A DNA stretch of 22,733 bases from a virus. Within the stretch, counting starts at the first letter, position 1. The number at the start of each line of letters is the position of its first letter. A program made the translations under genes and the position numbers. This document shows, piece after piece, positions 1 through 7,289 of the stretch. The stretch is taken from positions 1 to 22,733 of the IMG/VR virus record IMGVR_UViG_3300029787_000011; one strand, written 5' to 3'. The notes below the pieces were generated by a model. It saw nothing but the letters and a program-made list of their open reading frames with translations. It ran no database searches and was not told where the DNA came from.

Positions 1-87
1 CTTTACGTGGTCTGCAGATATGTCTGAACCGAACTGCTGAAAGTATGATAGAAGTTCAGTCTCTGTAAATTTTGCTTGGAATGGCAT
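1..87 (-). CDS. Unknown protein, partial (runs off left edge)
   Basis: An ATG at 87-85 opens a frame of 29 codons that reaches the window edge without a stop, beginning MPFQAKFTETELL. I do not recognise it. The same frame is open upstream as far as a TAA at 189-187, but that stretch holds no ATG, GTG or TTG and overlaps the end of the 53-aa gene, so the ATG is the best start. No convincing ribosome binding site precedes it (GACAACAAAGAAACC). The missing C-terminal part prevents any functional call. Confidence 0.5.
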   Translation of the reverse strand, partial: MPFQAKFTETELLSYFQQFGSDISADHVK

Positions 88-101
88 GGTTTCTTTGTTG
101 T

Positions 102-118
102 CTATACTAATAGTATAG
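102..118. repeat. Perfect 7-bp inverted repeat (ctatact-aat-agtatag)
   Basis: Arms at 102-108 and 112-118 are separated by three bases, in the interval between the 53-aa gene and the partial gene at the left edge. The arms are AT-rich and no T-run follows on the transcribed strand, so it is not a standard terminator. It could be a weak RNA hairpin or a protein-binding site just upstream of the next start codon. Confidence 0.4.
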
Positions 119-157
119 CATCGTGGTACTACTTTAACAAGCCATGGTGGACAGTTA

Positions 158-319
158 TTATAGTGTCCACTCTCGTTTAAGTTGTCTTACATCAGATACA
201 CCATATAATCCTTTACATCTTTGTTCAGCATCCTCTCTTAAATTAGATTCGCATGTGAACTCAACCTTAGTAAGTCTATTGGATTTCAATAGAATATAAG
301 CAGACCATTTTGTTGTCAT
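158..319 (-). CDS. Small unknown protein, 53 aa
   Basis: This frame starts MTTKWSAYILLKSNRL and ends QLKREWTL before tandem stops (TAATAA). Its ATG shares a base with the pcyA stop (TAATG at 321-317), a layout typical of translational coupling. The pattern of a short beta-like N-terminus, a charged middle with ESNLREDAEQ, and a YGVSDVRQL tail resembles very small proteins common in marine T4-like phages. I can name no function. The compact charged sequence and the tight overlap make it a credible gene. It is probably co-transcribed with pcyA. Confidence 0.65.
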   Translation of the reverse strand: MTTKWSAYILLKSNRLTKVEFTCESNLREDAEQRCKGLYGVSDVRQLKREWTL

Positions 320-1008
320 TAAAAAGTAAATAAAGGTTTTGGTTTATCAAATAGTACAGTATCTATATAATTTTTTGCCCAATCTGGGTCAAACCATGAT
401 CCTAATACTGCTTCAGTTTTTTTATTTCTTTTCTGTTGAGTACAATAATATATTTGATCTTGATATCTTTCATACGATGAATCCAAATTTTTATCTCTCT
501 CTGCTTTCTTTACTGCATTCACATACACTGTTAAGTATTCTTCTAATAGTTGTATGTACATTATCTGTTCATGTTGCTTATGCAATCTCATAAACTTACA
601 ATGAGGAGAAAATATATCTGCCCATAAAGGTAGTTTACGAAAATCAAAATCCATGTACTTTTCACTTATAGGTTTTATATCTTTATAGAAATTAGATCTA
701 ACTCCTTTAACAGGAGATACATCTACAATAGCAGCAGTCACTATACGATTGTTTGCTATAATATCACACCCAAAGATAGGTAATTTATATCGAGGGTCAG
801 GAAAAAATACACAGTGGAGTACATCTAAGTATTTTGTTTTACATGTTTCCAGATGAATTTTTCTTAGTTGTGCACATGACCACATTTCATTATTAATCGT
901 AATATCATCTTTAACAATACTTGTATTATGATCTTCTGGTAAATATTCTAAGTTGGGTATAGCATACGCTATTCTGCGTATGCTCTCTGCAACATCATCT
1001 ATAATCAT
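319..1008 (-). CDS. pcyA: Phycocyanobilin:ferredoxin oxidoreductase (PcyA-type bilin reductase)
   Basis: This is a ferredoxin-dependent bilin reductase of 229 aa. PcyA reduces biliverdin IXalpha to phycocyanobilin, the chromophore precursor of phycobiliproteins and cyanobacterial phytochromes, in the cytoplasm using reduced ferredoxin. Diagnostic blocks line up with remembered cyanobacterial PcyA: RKIHLE (49-54), LHCVFFPDP (64-72), LPIFGCDI (76-83), the IYYCTQQK stretch, and the C-terminal VLFD. The catalytic Glu-His-Asp triad of PcyA appears conserved as E54, H65 and D82. Phage PcyX enzymes have Asp in place of that Glu, which favours PcyA over PcyX or PebS. The N-terminus is roughly 20 residues shorter than in cyanobacterial enzymes. 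In the usual Asn-Asp-Lys-Thr motif near the C-terminus this protein reads NKKT, so an Asp is apparently replaced by Lys. The start overlaps the preceding gene's stop as ATGA. No heme oxygenase gene is visible in the window. Confidence 0.9.
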   Translation of the reverse strand: MIIDDVAESIRRIAYAIPNLEYLPEDHNTSIVKDDITINNEMWSCAQLRKIHLETCKTKYLDVLHCVFFPDPRYKLPIFGCDIIANNRIVTAAIVDVSPVKGVRSNFYKDIKPISEKYMDFDFRKLPLWADIFSPHCKFMRLHKQHEQIMYIQLLEEYLTVYVNAVKKAERDKNLDSSYERYQDQIYYCTQQKRNKKTEAVLGSWFDPDWAKNYIDTVLFDKPKPLFTF

Positions 1009-3233
1009 GCGATCTGCTCAATGAATTTATTTAGAATCGTTTTGTTCTGCATCTTTGAACTCATGTGTTTTTTGAATGCTCTGTTCAATTCTGCTCTGGT
1101 TGCTTCAACACCTTTCTGTTTGATCTCTAGTTCATCAGAGTCTGAACCATTGTTTCTATCAGGCATGAAGAATGCTTCAGTGAAACCTGCATCATCTTTG
1201 ATAGAGATAAACTTTTCTTTTCTCCATTGCTTGTCATACTTTTGTATGTCCTCATAGTTCTCAGTAAAGTTTCTAACAACTCTATTCAATTCTGACTTAG
1301 AGCATAAACGAATACCTATCCAGTTGTAGTCTGTGATTGATCTCATGTATGAAACAATCTCTTTGGTTGTCTGGTAAGGACTACCATTTAGACGTTTTTG
1401 GTATCCAGTTGCTTTATCACGAAGGACAAATACATGAGAACCACTACAGATATTTCTTTGACGTAATTCTTCAAAGTGCTCAGACTCTGCAGTATAGTTC
1501 ATTGGATTTGATTCACCATCAGTTAGGCAAACAACATTCACTTTCTGAACTTTCTCTTGTGCTTTCATTTGTGCAACAATTGTTTTTGCACAATAGATTG
1601 CTTCTGCAAGTGGAGTACCGCCAAGACCATAAGGTTGATTTGCTTTGATATTATAGTTGTTCATTGCATACACTTGTAAGTAAAGAATCTTCATAGATGC
1701 TTCTAGTGATCTATTGTTTTGTCTTGATGAAAGAAACTCAAGAAGTCTAAAGTCGTCACCGATAGCAAGTTGATTTGCTTTATGCTCAATACCTTCATGA
1801 AGTCCAGAACCATATCTGTATGAATTATGATATCCACTCTGGAAACCATAGACTCTGAAAGGAATGTTTGCTTTCTTACAGAACCATACTAGGTTGTATG
1901 TTTGCTTAAGTGTATCAAGTAAACACTGACTCATAGAACCAGACCAATCAAGGAACATAACAAGACCATGATTCTTACCATCAGGTATTACTGTAATCTT
2001 CTTGAAGATATCCTCTGTCAACTTGTACTTGTATAGAGATTGAGTATTGATAACACCAGTTTTAGATGTTGCCTGTCTCTTGTACTGATCAGCAGACTTC
2101 TTCATTTCAAATTGCTTGAGAAGATAGTTTACTGTCTTGCCAGTTGACTTCTTGAATGTTTGATAGTGTCTGCGACCATTCTCGATTGCATCTCTTTGCT
2201 CTTTAACTTGAAATTGTCTCCAATCAGAATTTTCCATTGTTGGGTCTGCCACTTTAGCGTACTCATCTTCAAAGTGCTTTTCTAAATCTTCTCTGATTTT
2301 TTTGTTGTCGATAACAATTGTGTTGAGGTCTTTGATCTTAGGCATTGTAAGATAAACCCACTCTCTTGAATCTTCATCAACAAGAGTCTCGATGGATTCT
2401 GCTAATGCTTCATCTGTAACACATTCTGTTTCTTTGAATTCTGTTTCTAGTTTAGTACCACCACCTACTACACCAGTATCATAATCAAGTCCTTCATCTT
2501 CATACCCATCTTCAAAGTCTGTATCATCTTCACCTAAGTCTGGACGACCTTCTCCATCTTCTCCATCTTCTCCCTGACCTGCAGGTACAGATTGCTTTTC
2601 ACCTAACTCATACTCACCATCTAGATCTTTCTCTCCGTTGAATGGTATTTCTGGAGGAGTAATCTCTTCATTCTCTTGATCTTTCTGCTCTGCACGATCC
2701 ATCATATCACGTGCTAGTTCTAATACGTCTTTGAATGTTTTAGTCACTGCTGCACGATCTACATATACTTGCTCTGATGGTTCAAACTCTATTGATGCAT
2801 TACCTTTAAAGAATAGATTGATACGATCAATCAAAGATAGTTGCTCTATATCTCCATCTGATACACCGAAGAATCCATCATTCCATAACTCTTGATAACC
2901 TTTGAAGAATGTATTACGAAGACCTGGATATTTTACTTTCATCATACGCTCGATACGTGCATCCTCAAGAACATTTACAAATGCTCTAGGTGCATCATTG
3001 AGTTCATCTGCAGGTGTGAATAATGCATGACCAACCTCATGACCTACAAGTAAATCATATACTGTATTAGAAGCAGACTTCCAGATAGGAAGGCATAGGA
3101 TACGTTTCTCTACATCAAAGTATGCTGTAGATACTTTACGATGTTCTATTGTAAGGTTCTCTGTTGCAAGTAGTTTTGCAAGTTGTCCTTTTACTTCTTG
3201 GTTAATTAGCATGGGTGTCTCGTCTATACCCAT
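1005..3233 (-). CDS. HExxH zinc-peptidase-like plus VWA-domain protein (CobT-like)
   Basis: This 742-aa protein has three parts. The N-terminal domain carries HEVGH at 65-69 and a downstream ExxR-type helix (LEDARIE, E90), the pattern of a gluzincin-like zinc metallopeptidase. Residues about 185-250 are a very acidic, low-complexity linker rich in Glu, Asp and Gly. The C-terminal VWA domain has a full MIDAS: DWSGS at 428-432, GGTP with T539, and TDG with D571. Cyanophage proteins of this type are often labelled peptidase or CobT-like, and VWA proteins of this kind usually work with a MoxR/CobS-type AAA+ ATPase, which is not in this window. The substrate is unknown, and a role in cobalamin synthesis should not be assumed. 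It follows gp46 by 45 nt and its stop overlaps the pcyA start. Confidence 0.8.
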   Translation of the reverse strand: MGIDETPMLINQEVKGQLAKLLATENLTIEHRKVSTAYFDVEKRILCLPIWKSASNTVYDLLVGHEVGHALFTPADELNDAPRAFVNVLEDARIERMMKVKYPGLRNTFFKGYQELWNDGFFGVSDGDIEQLSLIDRINLFFKGNASIEFEPSEQVYVDRAAVTKTFKDVLELARDMMDRAEQKDQENEEITPPEIPFNGEKDLDGEYELGEKQSVPAGQGEDGEDGEGRPDLGEDDTDFEDGYEDEGLDYDTGVVGGGTKLETEFKETECVTDEALAESIETLVDEDSREWVYLTMPKIKDLNTIVIDNKKIREDLEKHFEDEYAKVADPTMENSDWRQFQVKEQRDAIENGRRHYQTFKKSTGKTVNYLLKQFEMKKSADQYKRQATSKTGVINTQSLYKYKLTEDIFKKITVIPDGKNHGLVMFLDWSGSMSQCLLDTLKQTYNLVWFCKKANIPFRVYGFQSGYHNSYRYGSGLHEGIEHKANQLAIGDDFRLLEFLSSRQNNRSLEASMKILYLQVYAMNNYNIKANQPYGLGGTPLAEAIYCAKTIVAQMKAQEKVQKVNVVCLTDGESNPMNYTAESEHFEELRQRNICSGSHVFVLRDKATGYQKRLNGSPYQTTKEIVSYMRSITDYNWIGIRLCSKSELNRVVRNFTENYEDIQKYDKQWRKEKFISIKDDAGFTEAFFMPDRNNGSDSDELEIKQKGVEATRAELNRAFKKHMSSKMQNKTILNKFIEQIA

Positions 3234-3278
3234 ATTATAGTACCTTTTAATGTATTTGGAAACAATGAATGTGCCAGC

Positions 3279-4997
3279 TTATAAATCGTCCACTAATTTG
3301 GAAAAATCATTGATCTTTTCAAATCTTAACGTTCTGTGAAATTTCTCAACAAGAATGTCACCTTTGTGTGATATTACGAAAATGTTTGTATTATTTCCCA
3401 ACGTTCCAAGTATAGAAAGTAGGGCACCTGTACTATCAGCATCTAAAGAACTATCGAATACCTCATCAAGAATCAACAAATTAGTTGCTGCTGAGTTCTT
3501 CATACGTGCTACCTCTCTCCATGTAAAGAGAAGTGCTAGGTCAATCTTTTGTTTCTCTCCTTCAGAGAATGATGCATAACAGAAATCATCTCTAAAACGA
3601 CTCTTGATCTCCTCATTAAACTCCTCGTCAAGAGTAAAGTTAACAAAGAAATCCATGCTGTGAAGATATTTATTAATGAGTTGATTGAATATTGGTATAT
3701 ACTTCTTAATTATACGACGCTTGATTCCACTATCCTGTAATAAACTTTTTACTGTATGATATTCATCTATCTTCTGTGCAACTTTACCACAGTCAATTTT
3801 AGTATCTTCAAAGTCATCTACTAATGTTTTTAAAACATGTTCTTCTTTCTCTATCTTAGGTGCTGCAACCAAACTACTAAGTTCTTTCTCTATTGATAAG
3901 TTCTCGGATTCTAATCTTACGATGTCTCTATCAAAAGTTGAGATCTCACTACGTAATTCATGAGCTTTCATTGATAACTCATTGGCTTGATCCAAGATAG
4001 AAACTACATCTTCAATAGCTTTTTCTTCTTTCTTTAAAGCTTTAGCAAAGTCAACCCCGCTATGAGTCAGTGAATCTATCTTTTCTCCTTTAAATTCGTG
4101 ACTTATTGTTTGTGTACATGTAGGACATGTGTCATGAGTCTTAAGAAATTTCATTTCCTTAGACACTCTTTTCATCTCAGATTTAAGATCTGCTGTCTTG
4201 GATTTGAGATCAGATAGTATATACTGATGCGTATCTGTTTCGATTAATTCTTTTTCTAGTATAGAAAGGTCACCATTTCTTTGAGATTGATCTGATGATA
4301 TGGTTTCTATTAAAGCTTTGTTCTGTACTACTTTATCTTCCTTCTCTTGTCTTCTAACACTGTTTACTTCTCTTAAGGATTTTATAAGTTTTTCCTGTGA
4401 TTTTAACCTCTCTTCTGCTATAGATAGAAGGTTGCTACAATCTTTACTTTGTTGATATGCTATCTTATATCGATCTTTTAAGATCGTATTCATCTGTGAG
4501 AAGATCTTGATGTCGAGTAGATCTTCGATAACTTCTCTCCTGACAGGTGCATTGAGTTGCATGAAGGGGACAAATGTGGATGAACCCAAGATGACGACTT
4601 GTGTAAAAGACTTGAAGTTGAGTTTGAGAATTGATTGTTCGAGATATTTCTGGGTATCTTTAGTCGCAGCGTCCTGATCAACCAACTTATTGTTTTTGTA
4701 AAGCTCGAAAAGATTTGGTTTGATTGCTCTGAATACACGATACTCATCTCTCCCTATACTAAATGTTACCTGTACCTTGGTTCCTTTTTCATTAATACTA
4801 TTTACAAGTTGACTCTTACTTATCTTTCTAAAAGGTTTATTGAATAAAGCAAAACACAAAGCATCGAGCATAGTAGATTTACCTGCTCCATTAGATCCGA
4901 CAATAAGTGTCGCACCTGCATCATCAAGTTGGATGTCAGTCCATTGATCGCCTGTAGAAAGAAAGTTCTTCCAAGCAATCGTTTCAAATGTAATCAA
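3279..4997 (-). CDS. 46: Recombination endonuclease subunit gp46 (SbcC/Rad50-like)
   Basis: This is an SMC-family ATPase of 572 aa that pairs with gp47 to resect DNA ends for recombination-dependent replication and, in T4, host DNA breakdown. Visible motifs are the Walker A GSNGAGKST at 34-42, long coiled-coil arms, a zinc hook CPTC at 290-293, the ABC signature SFSEGEKQK starting at 475, and Walker B LLILDE at 506-511. The order and spacing match T4 gp46, and local identity to remembered T4 gp46 is high around YASFSEGEK and LLFTWR. The start is a TTG at 4997, inside a TTGA overlap with the upstream 88-aa gene's TGA. No in-frame ATG precedes the conserved N-terminal strand, so the TTG is preferred. 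Confidence 0.95.
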   Translation of the reverse strand: MITFETIAWKNFLSTGDQWTDIQLDDAGATLIVGSNGAGKSTMLDALCFALFNKPFRKISKSQLVNSINEKGTKVQVTFSIGRDEYRVFRAIKPNLFELYKNNKLVDQDAATKDTQKYLEQSILKLNFKSFTQVVILGSSTFVPFMQLNAPVRREVIEDLLDIKIFSQMNTILKDRYKIAYQQSKDCSNLLSIAEERLKSQEKLIKSLREVNSVRRQEKEDKVVQNKALIETISSDQSQRNGDLSILEKELIETDTHQYILSDLKSKTADLKSEMKRVSKEMKFLKTHDTCPTCTQTISHEFKGEKIDSLTHSGVDFAKALKKEEKAIEDVVSILDQANELSMKAHELRSEISTFDRDIVRLESENLSIEKELSSLVAAPKIEKEEHVLKTLVDDFEDTKIDCGKVAQKIDEYHTVKSLLQDSGIKRRIIKKYIPIFNQLINKYLHSMDFFVNFTLDEEFNEEIKSRFRDDFCYASFSEGEKQKIDLALLFTWREVARMKNSAATNLLILDEVFDSSLDADSTGALLSILGTLGNNTNIFVISHKGDILVEKFHRTLRFEKINDFSKLVDDL

Positions 4998-5260
4998 TTT
5001 TCTAAGGTTTTAGGGGGAGGTACAACCAAATCTTCTGATTTTATTACCATATAACGATATCCATGAGTTCCACAATTCACTTCGATAAGTTCATCTGCCA
5101 CTTCTAAAACAAGTAGTTCGTGTTCTGTATCATTAGCAACAAGCATTTCATGATATCTTTGGCAATCAGATTCCTCTTCAAAGCATTGAACAGTTTTCTG
5201 GTTGTCTTTGTTTAAGACGGAGTAAATCCCGCCAGATTTTTTATCAGTTAATACGAACAT
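4994..5260 (-). CDS. Unknown protein of 88 aa between gp47 and gp46
   Basis: The frame begins MFVLTDKKSGGIYSVLN and ends PPPKTLEN. It has no transmembrane segment, and it has an acidic middle (CFEEESDCQRYHEML) and a C-terminal VVPPPK motif. It is locked into the operon: its ATG shares a base with the gp47 stop (TAATG) and its TGA overlaps the TTG start of gp46. T4 also has small genes between 47 and 46, but I cannot match this one. The position suggests co-expression with the gp46/47 nuclease and perhaps a modulator of it, which is inference only. Confidence 0.8.
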   Translation of the reverse strand: MFVLTDKKSGGIYSVLNKDNQKTVQCFEEESDCQRYHEMLVANDTEHELLVLEVADELIEVNCGTHGYRYMVIKSEDLVVPPPKTLEN

Positions 5261-6291
5261 TAGATTGCTGATGCCTCCATATACAGAGATCTCATTACAC
5301 TTTTAACATTATCTTTACTTACTTGTAGATCTATATCATCTATGTATGTATCGAGTAATGTTAAAGTATCTTCAGTTTCTAATATTGAATCACTCTCGCC
5401 AAGTACACTAAGATCTTCTACAATCTTAAGGTCTGCAATGTTCATGTCTTGTAGACGTTTAACTGCATAGTCAAACTTGGCATAGTCACCCTTCTCTTCT
5501 ACGATGAGTTTGACAAATGTTCCTTCGACATCTTTTTCGCTTGGGAGACTAACTCCATTATTATAATACAATTTATGAAAAACGTCAAAGGGATTCCTAT
5601 AATGAGTAGTCTTAAGAGTAATTGTATCAAAAACATGGAAGCCTCTTTTGCATCCGAAGTCATTCCAGTAAAGTTGGTAGGGATTTCCAAGATAATAAAC
5701 GTTGTCTTTATGTGATTTAGAATGATAGTGTCCTGTAAACACTTTCTTAAATTTTTTGAAGACCGAATGATCCATGCCACGTTCCATCATGTGACCAGGA
5801 TGTGCTTCAAAACCATTGAGTTCTAAGTGTCCCATACACACTTTGCTTTTGCTTTCCTTGATCGCTCTAAATGATTGTTCAAGGTTGTCATCACATATCC
5901 AAGGAAGACATAGAATGTCAAGACCATCATAAGTGATGTTAATTGGTTCTGTGATTATATGAATGTTATGGTACTCACCCAGAAGTTCTTCTGGTGCGTT
6001 GACTCGTAATGTATTCTTATAGTATATGTCATGGTTACCTACAAGCATATCCATTCTGACTCCTAGTTTTAATAGGGGGTCAAACCACATCTCTTTAGAT
6101 TCATCTAATGAATTAAAGTTTATAGATTTACGTTTATCAAACGTATCACCTAAACAAAAGATATGTTCAATGTTATGTGCTTTTATAAAGGGTATGACAA
6201 CTTTACTATAAAACTTTTTATAGTGATTAATAAAATGCTTGTTATCATTACGAACACCAAAGTGTTGATCAGTTATCAGCAATAATTTCAT
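5260..6291 (-). CDS. 47: Recombination endonuclease subunit gp47 (SbcD/Mre11-like)
   Basis: This metallophosphoesterase of 343 aa is the nuclease partner of gp46. All phosphoesterase motifs are present in order: DQH at 8-10, GDTFDKR at 48-54, GNHD at 85-88, GH at 154-155 and GHYH at 187-190. These ligate two metal ions in Mre11-family enzymes. The length matches T4 gp47 (339 aa). The start codon overlaps the gp55 stop as ATGA (6291-6288), so it should be translated with gp55 from the early promoter upstream of that gene. Confidence 0.95.
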   Translation of the reverse strand: MKLLLITDQHFGVRNDNKHFINHYKKFYSKVVIPFIKAHNIEHIFCLGDTFDKRKSINFNSLDESKEMWFDPLLKLGVRMDMLVGNHDIYYKNTLRVNAPEELLGEYHNIHIITEPINITYDGLDILCLPWICDDNLEQSFRAIKESKSKVCMGHLELNGFEAHPGHMMERGMDHSVFKKFKKVFTGHYHSKSHKDNVYYLGNPYQLYWNDFGCKRGFHVFDTITLKTTHYRNPFDVFHKLYYNNGVSLPSEKDVEGTFVKLIVEEKGDYAKFDYAVKRLQDMNIADLKIVEDLSVLGESDSILETEDTLTLLDTYIDDIDLQVSKDNVKSVMRSLYMEASAI

Positions 6292-6764
6292 CGCTTTTGA
6301 TTCATCTCCACTCTGTTCTTAATTTGATTATAGTCGGTACTTGCATCTCCGTCAACACTAAATACGTGATCATATCCAGATTTCTCTATAATCTTTTCTT
6401 TTATATCCATCTGTCTTTTCTCCTTTGCTATACGTCTTAGAAATGCATAATACACTATCTGAGTAAAATATGCAAATGGATTTCTTGATTTAGTAGGATC
6501 AAAGTTATCAATATACTGTATACAATTTTCTATACCGTCACAGACCATATCATCTTTATACATGTAATTGATAAAGTTTGGTCTGTAAGATAAGTGAGTT
6601 GCTATCTTTAAGAAACAACTCCCGATATAATTATTGACGCGAGGTTTAGGAAGACCTTTTAACTTAGCGATGTCAACTTTTTCTTTGTACTTTATAATAG
6701 CCTCAAGAAATTTTTTGTTGTCAACATAGTGTTGCTTCTTCTTGGTGCTCGCTCGTGCAGCCAT
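6288..6764 (-). CDS. 55: Late-transcription sigma factor gp55
   Basis: This is the phage sigma-like factor that gives host RNA polymerase specificity for TATAAATA late promoters. It has 158 aa against 185 in T4. It matches remembered T4 gp55 along its centre: YVDNKKFLEAI aligns with YVNNKELLQAI, then the DDMVCDGIENCI helix, NFDPTKSRNPFAYFTQ and FLRRIAKEKR correspond to the sigma region 2-like core. The C-terminal tail that binds the sliding clamp in T4 is shorter here. A consensus sigma-70 promoter lies 24-52 bases upstream, and an AGAAGGAG Shine-Dalgarno sits just before the ATG. That fits early or middle expression by host polymerase. Confidence 0.92.
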   Translation of the reverse strand: MAARASTKKKQHYVDNKKFLEAIIKYKEKVDIAKLKGLPKPRVNNYIGSCFLKIATHLSYRPNFINYMYKDDMVCDGIENCIQYIDNFDPTKSRNPFAYFTQIVYYAFLRRIAKEKRQMDIKEKIIEKSGYDHVFSVDGDASTDYNQIKNRVEMNQKR

Positions 6765-6787
6765 ATTTCTCCTTCTGGATTGTTTTT

Positions 6788-6816
6788 ATTATAGCAGAGC
6801 TTGACAAAGATGTCAA
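6788..6816 (-). promoter_or_regulatory. Perfect-consensus sigma-70 promoter for gp55 operon
   Basis: On the minus strand TTGACA (6816-6811) is followed by exactly 17 bp and then TATAAT (6793-6788), matching the bacterial sigma-70 consensus at all 12 positions. Transcription would start near 6781, about 17 nt before the gp55 ATG. The -35 box is one arm of a perfect inverted repeat (ttgaca-aaga-tgtcaa, 6801-6816), a possible operator. A second repeat, tacac-taacc-gtgta (6824-6838), lies 7 bp further upstream. Confidence 0.85.
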
Positions 6817-6823
6817 TTTGCTG

Positions 6824-6838
6824 TACACTAACCGTGTA
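6824..6838. repeat. 5-bp inverted repeat upstream of gp55 promoter
   Basis: The sequence tacac-taacc-gtgta lies between the stop of the 144-aa gene and the gp55 -35 box. No T-run follows, so it does not look like an intrinsic terminator. It could bind a regulator or be chance. Its position just above a consensus promoter is the only reason to note it. Confidence 0.35.
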
Positions 6839-6854
6839 GGGGTTTCTGAATATA

Positions 6855-7289
6855 TTAATTACCTTTATTCAATTTATACATCTTTTCAAATAATGATCTA
6901 GCAGTGTCAATTGATCCCAAGTAACCCAGATGTTTGTTGGGTTCTTGTTCCATTCTTTCCCTCCTACTATCAGGTGACTCGCCCTGCAAATATGATTTGT
7001 ACATGAATTCACATTGTTTAGACATAGCAGATATTGTTAAAATATCCTTTTCTCTTATTACATAAAAGTCCTCGTCTGACAACTGCATCCATTTAGAAAA
7101 TCCTATTCCTCGTGCCAATCTATCGTGTTCTACTTCTTTCTCAATCATTTCTACAGCAACAGGGTTCTGAATAAAGCATAAACTTTCACCGTGGTCATCT
7201 GTAAGAACAGCTTTACCCAACACTTCCTCTCCATTTATGAGTTTTAATACTCCGTAAAATTCTTCTTCGTGTTTGGCGTAATTAATCAT
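6855..7289 (-). CDS. Unknown protein, 144 aa (possible Sm-like N-terminal barrel)
   Basis: The N-terminal half reads as alternating beta strands with the phrase GVLKLINGEEVLGKAV, then IQNPVAVEMI, a pattern I associate with small Sm-like or SH3-like barrels found in marine phages. The C-terminal third is helical and charged. There is no signal peptide or membrane segment. The ATG overlaps the end of uvsW (ATGATTAA, 7289-7282), which argues for co-translation with the helicase, and its stop is followed by the gp55 promoter. I assign no function, and the barrel idea is inference from strand periodicity. Confidence 0.75.
   Translation of the reverse strand: MINYAKHEEEFYGVLKLINGEEVLGKAVLTDDHGESLCFIQNPVAVEMIEKEVEHDRLARGIGFSKWMQLSDEDFYVIREKDILTISAMSKQCEFMYKSYLQGESPDSRRERMEQEPNKHLGYLGSIDTARSLFEKMYKLNKGN

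Noticed and set aside
1005-3233. Calling the VWA protein a cobaltochelatase subunit involved in cobalamin synthesis
   Set aside because: Only the VWA and acidic linker resemble CobT. The N-terminal HExxH domain is not explained by that role, and no other cobalamin gene is in the window.
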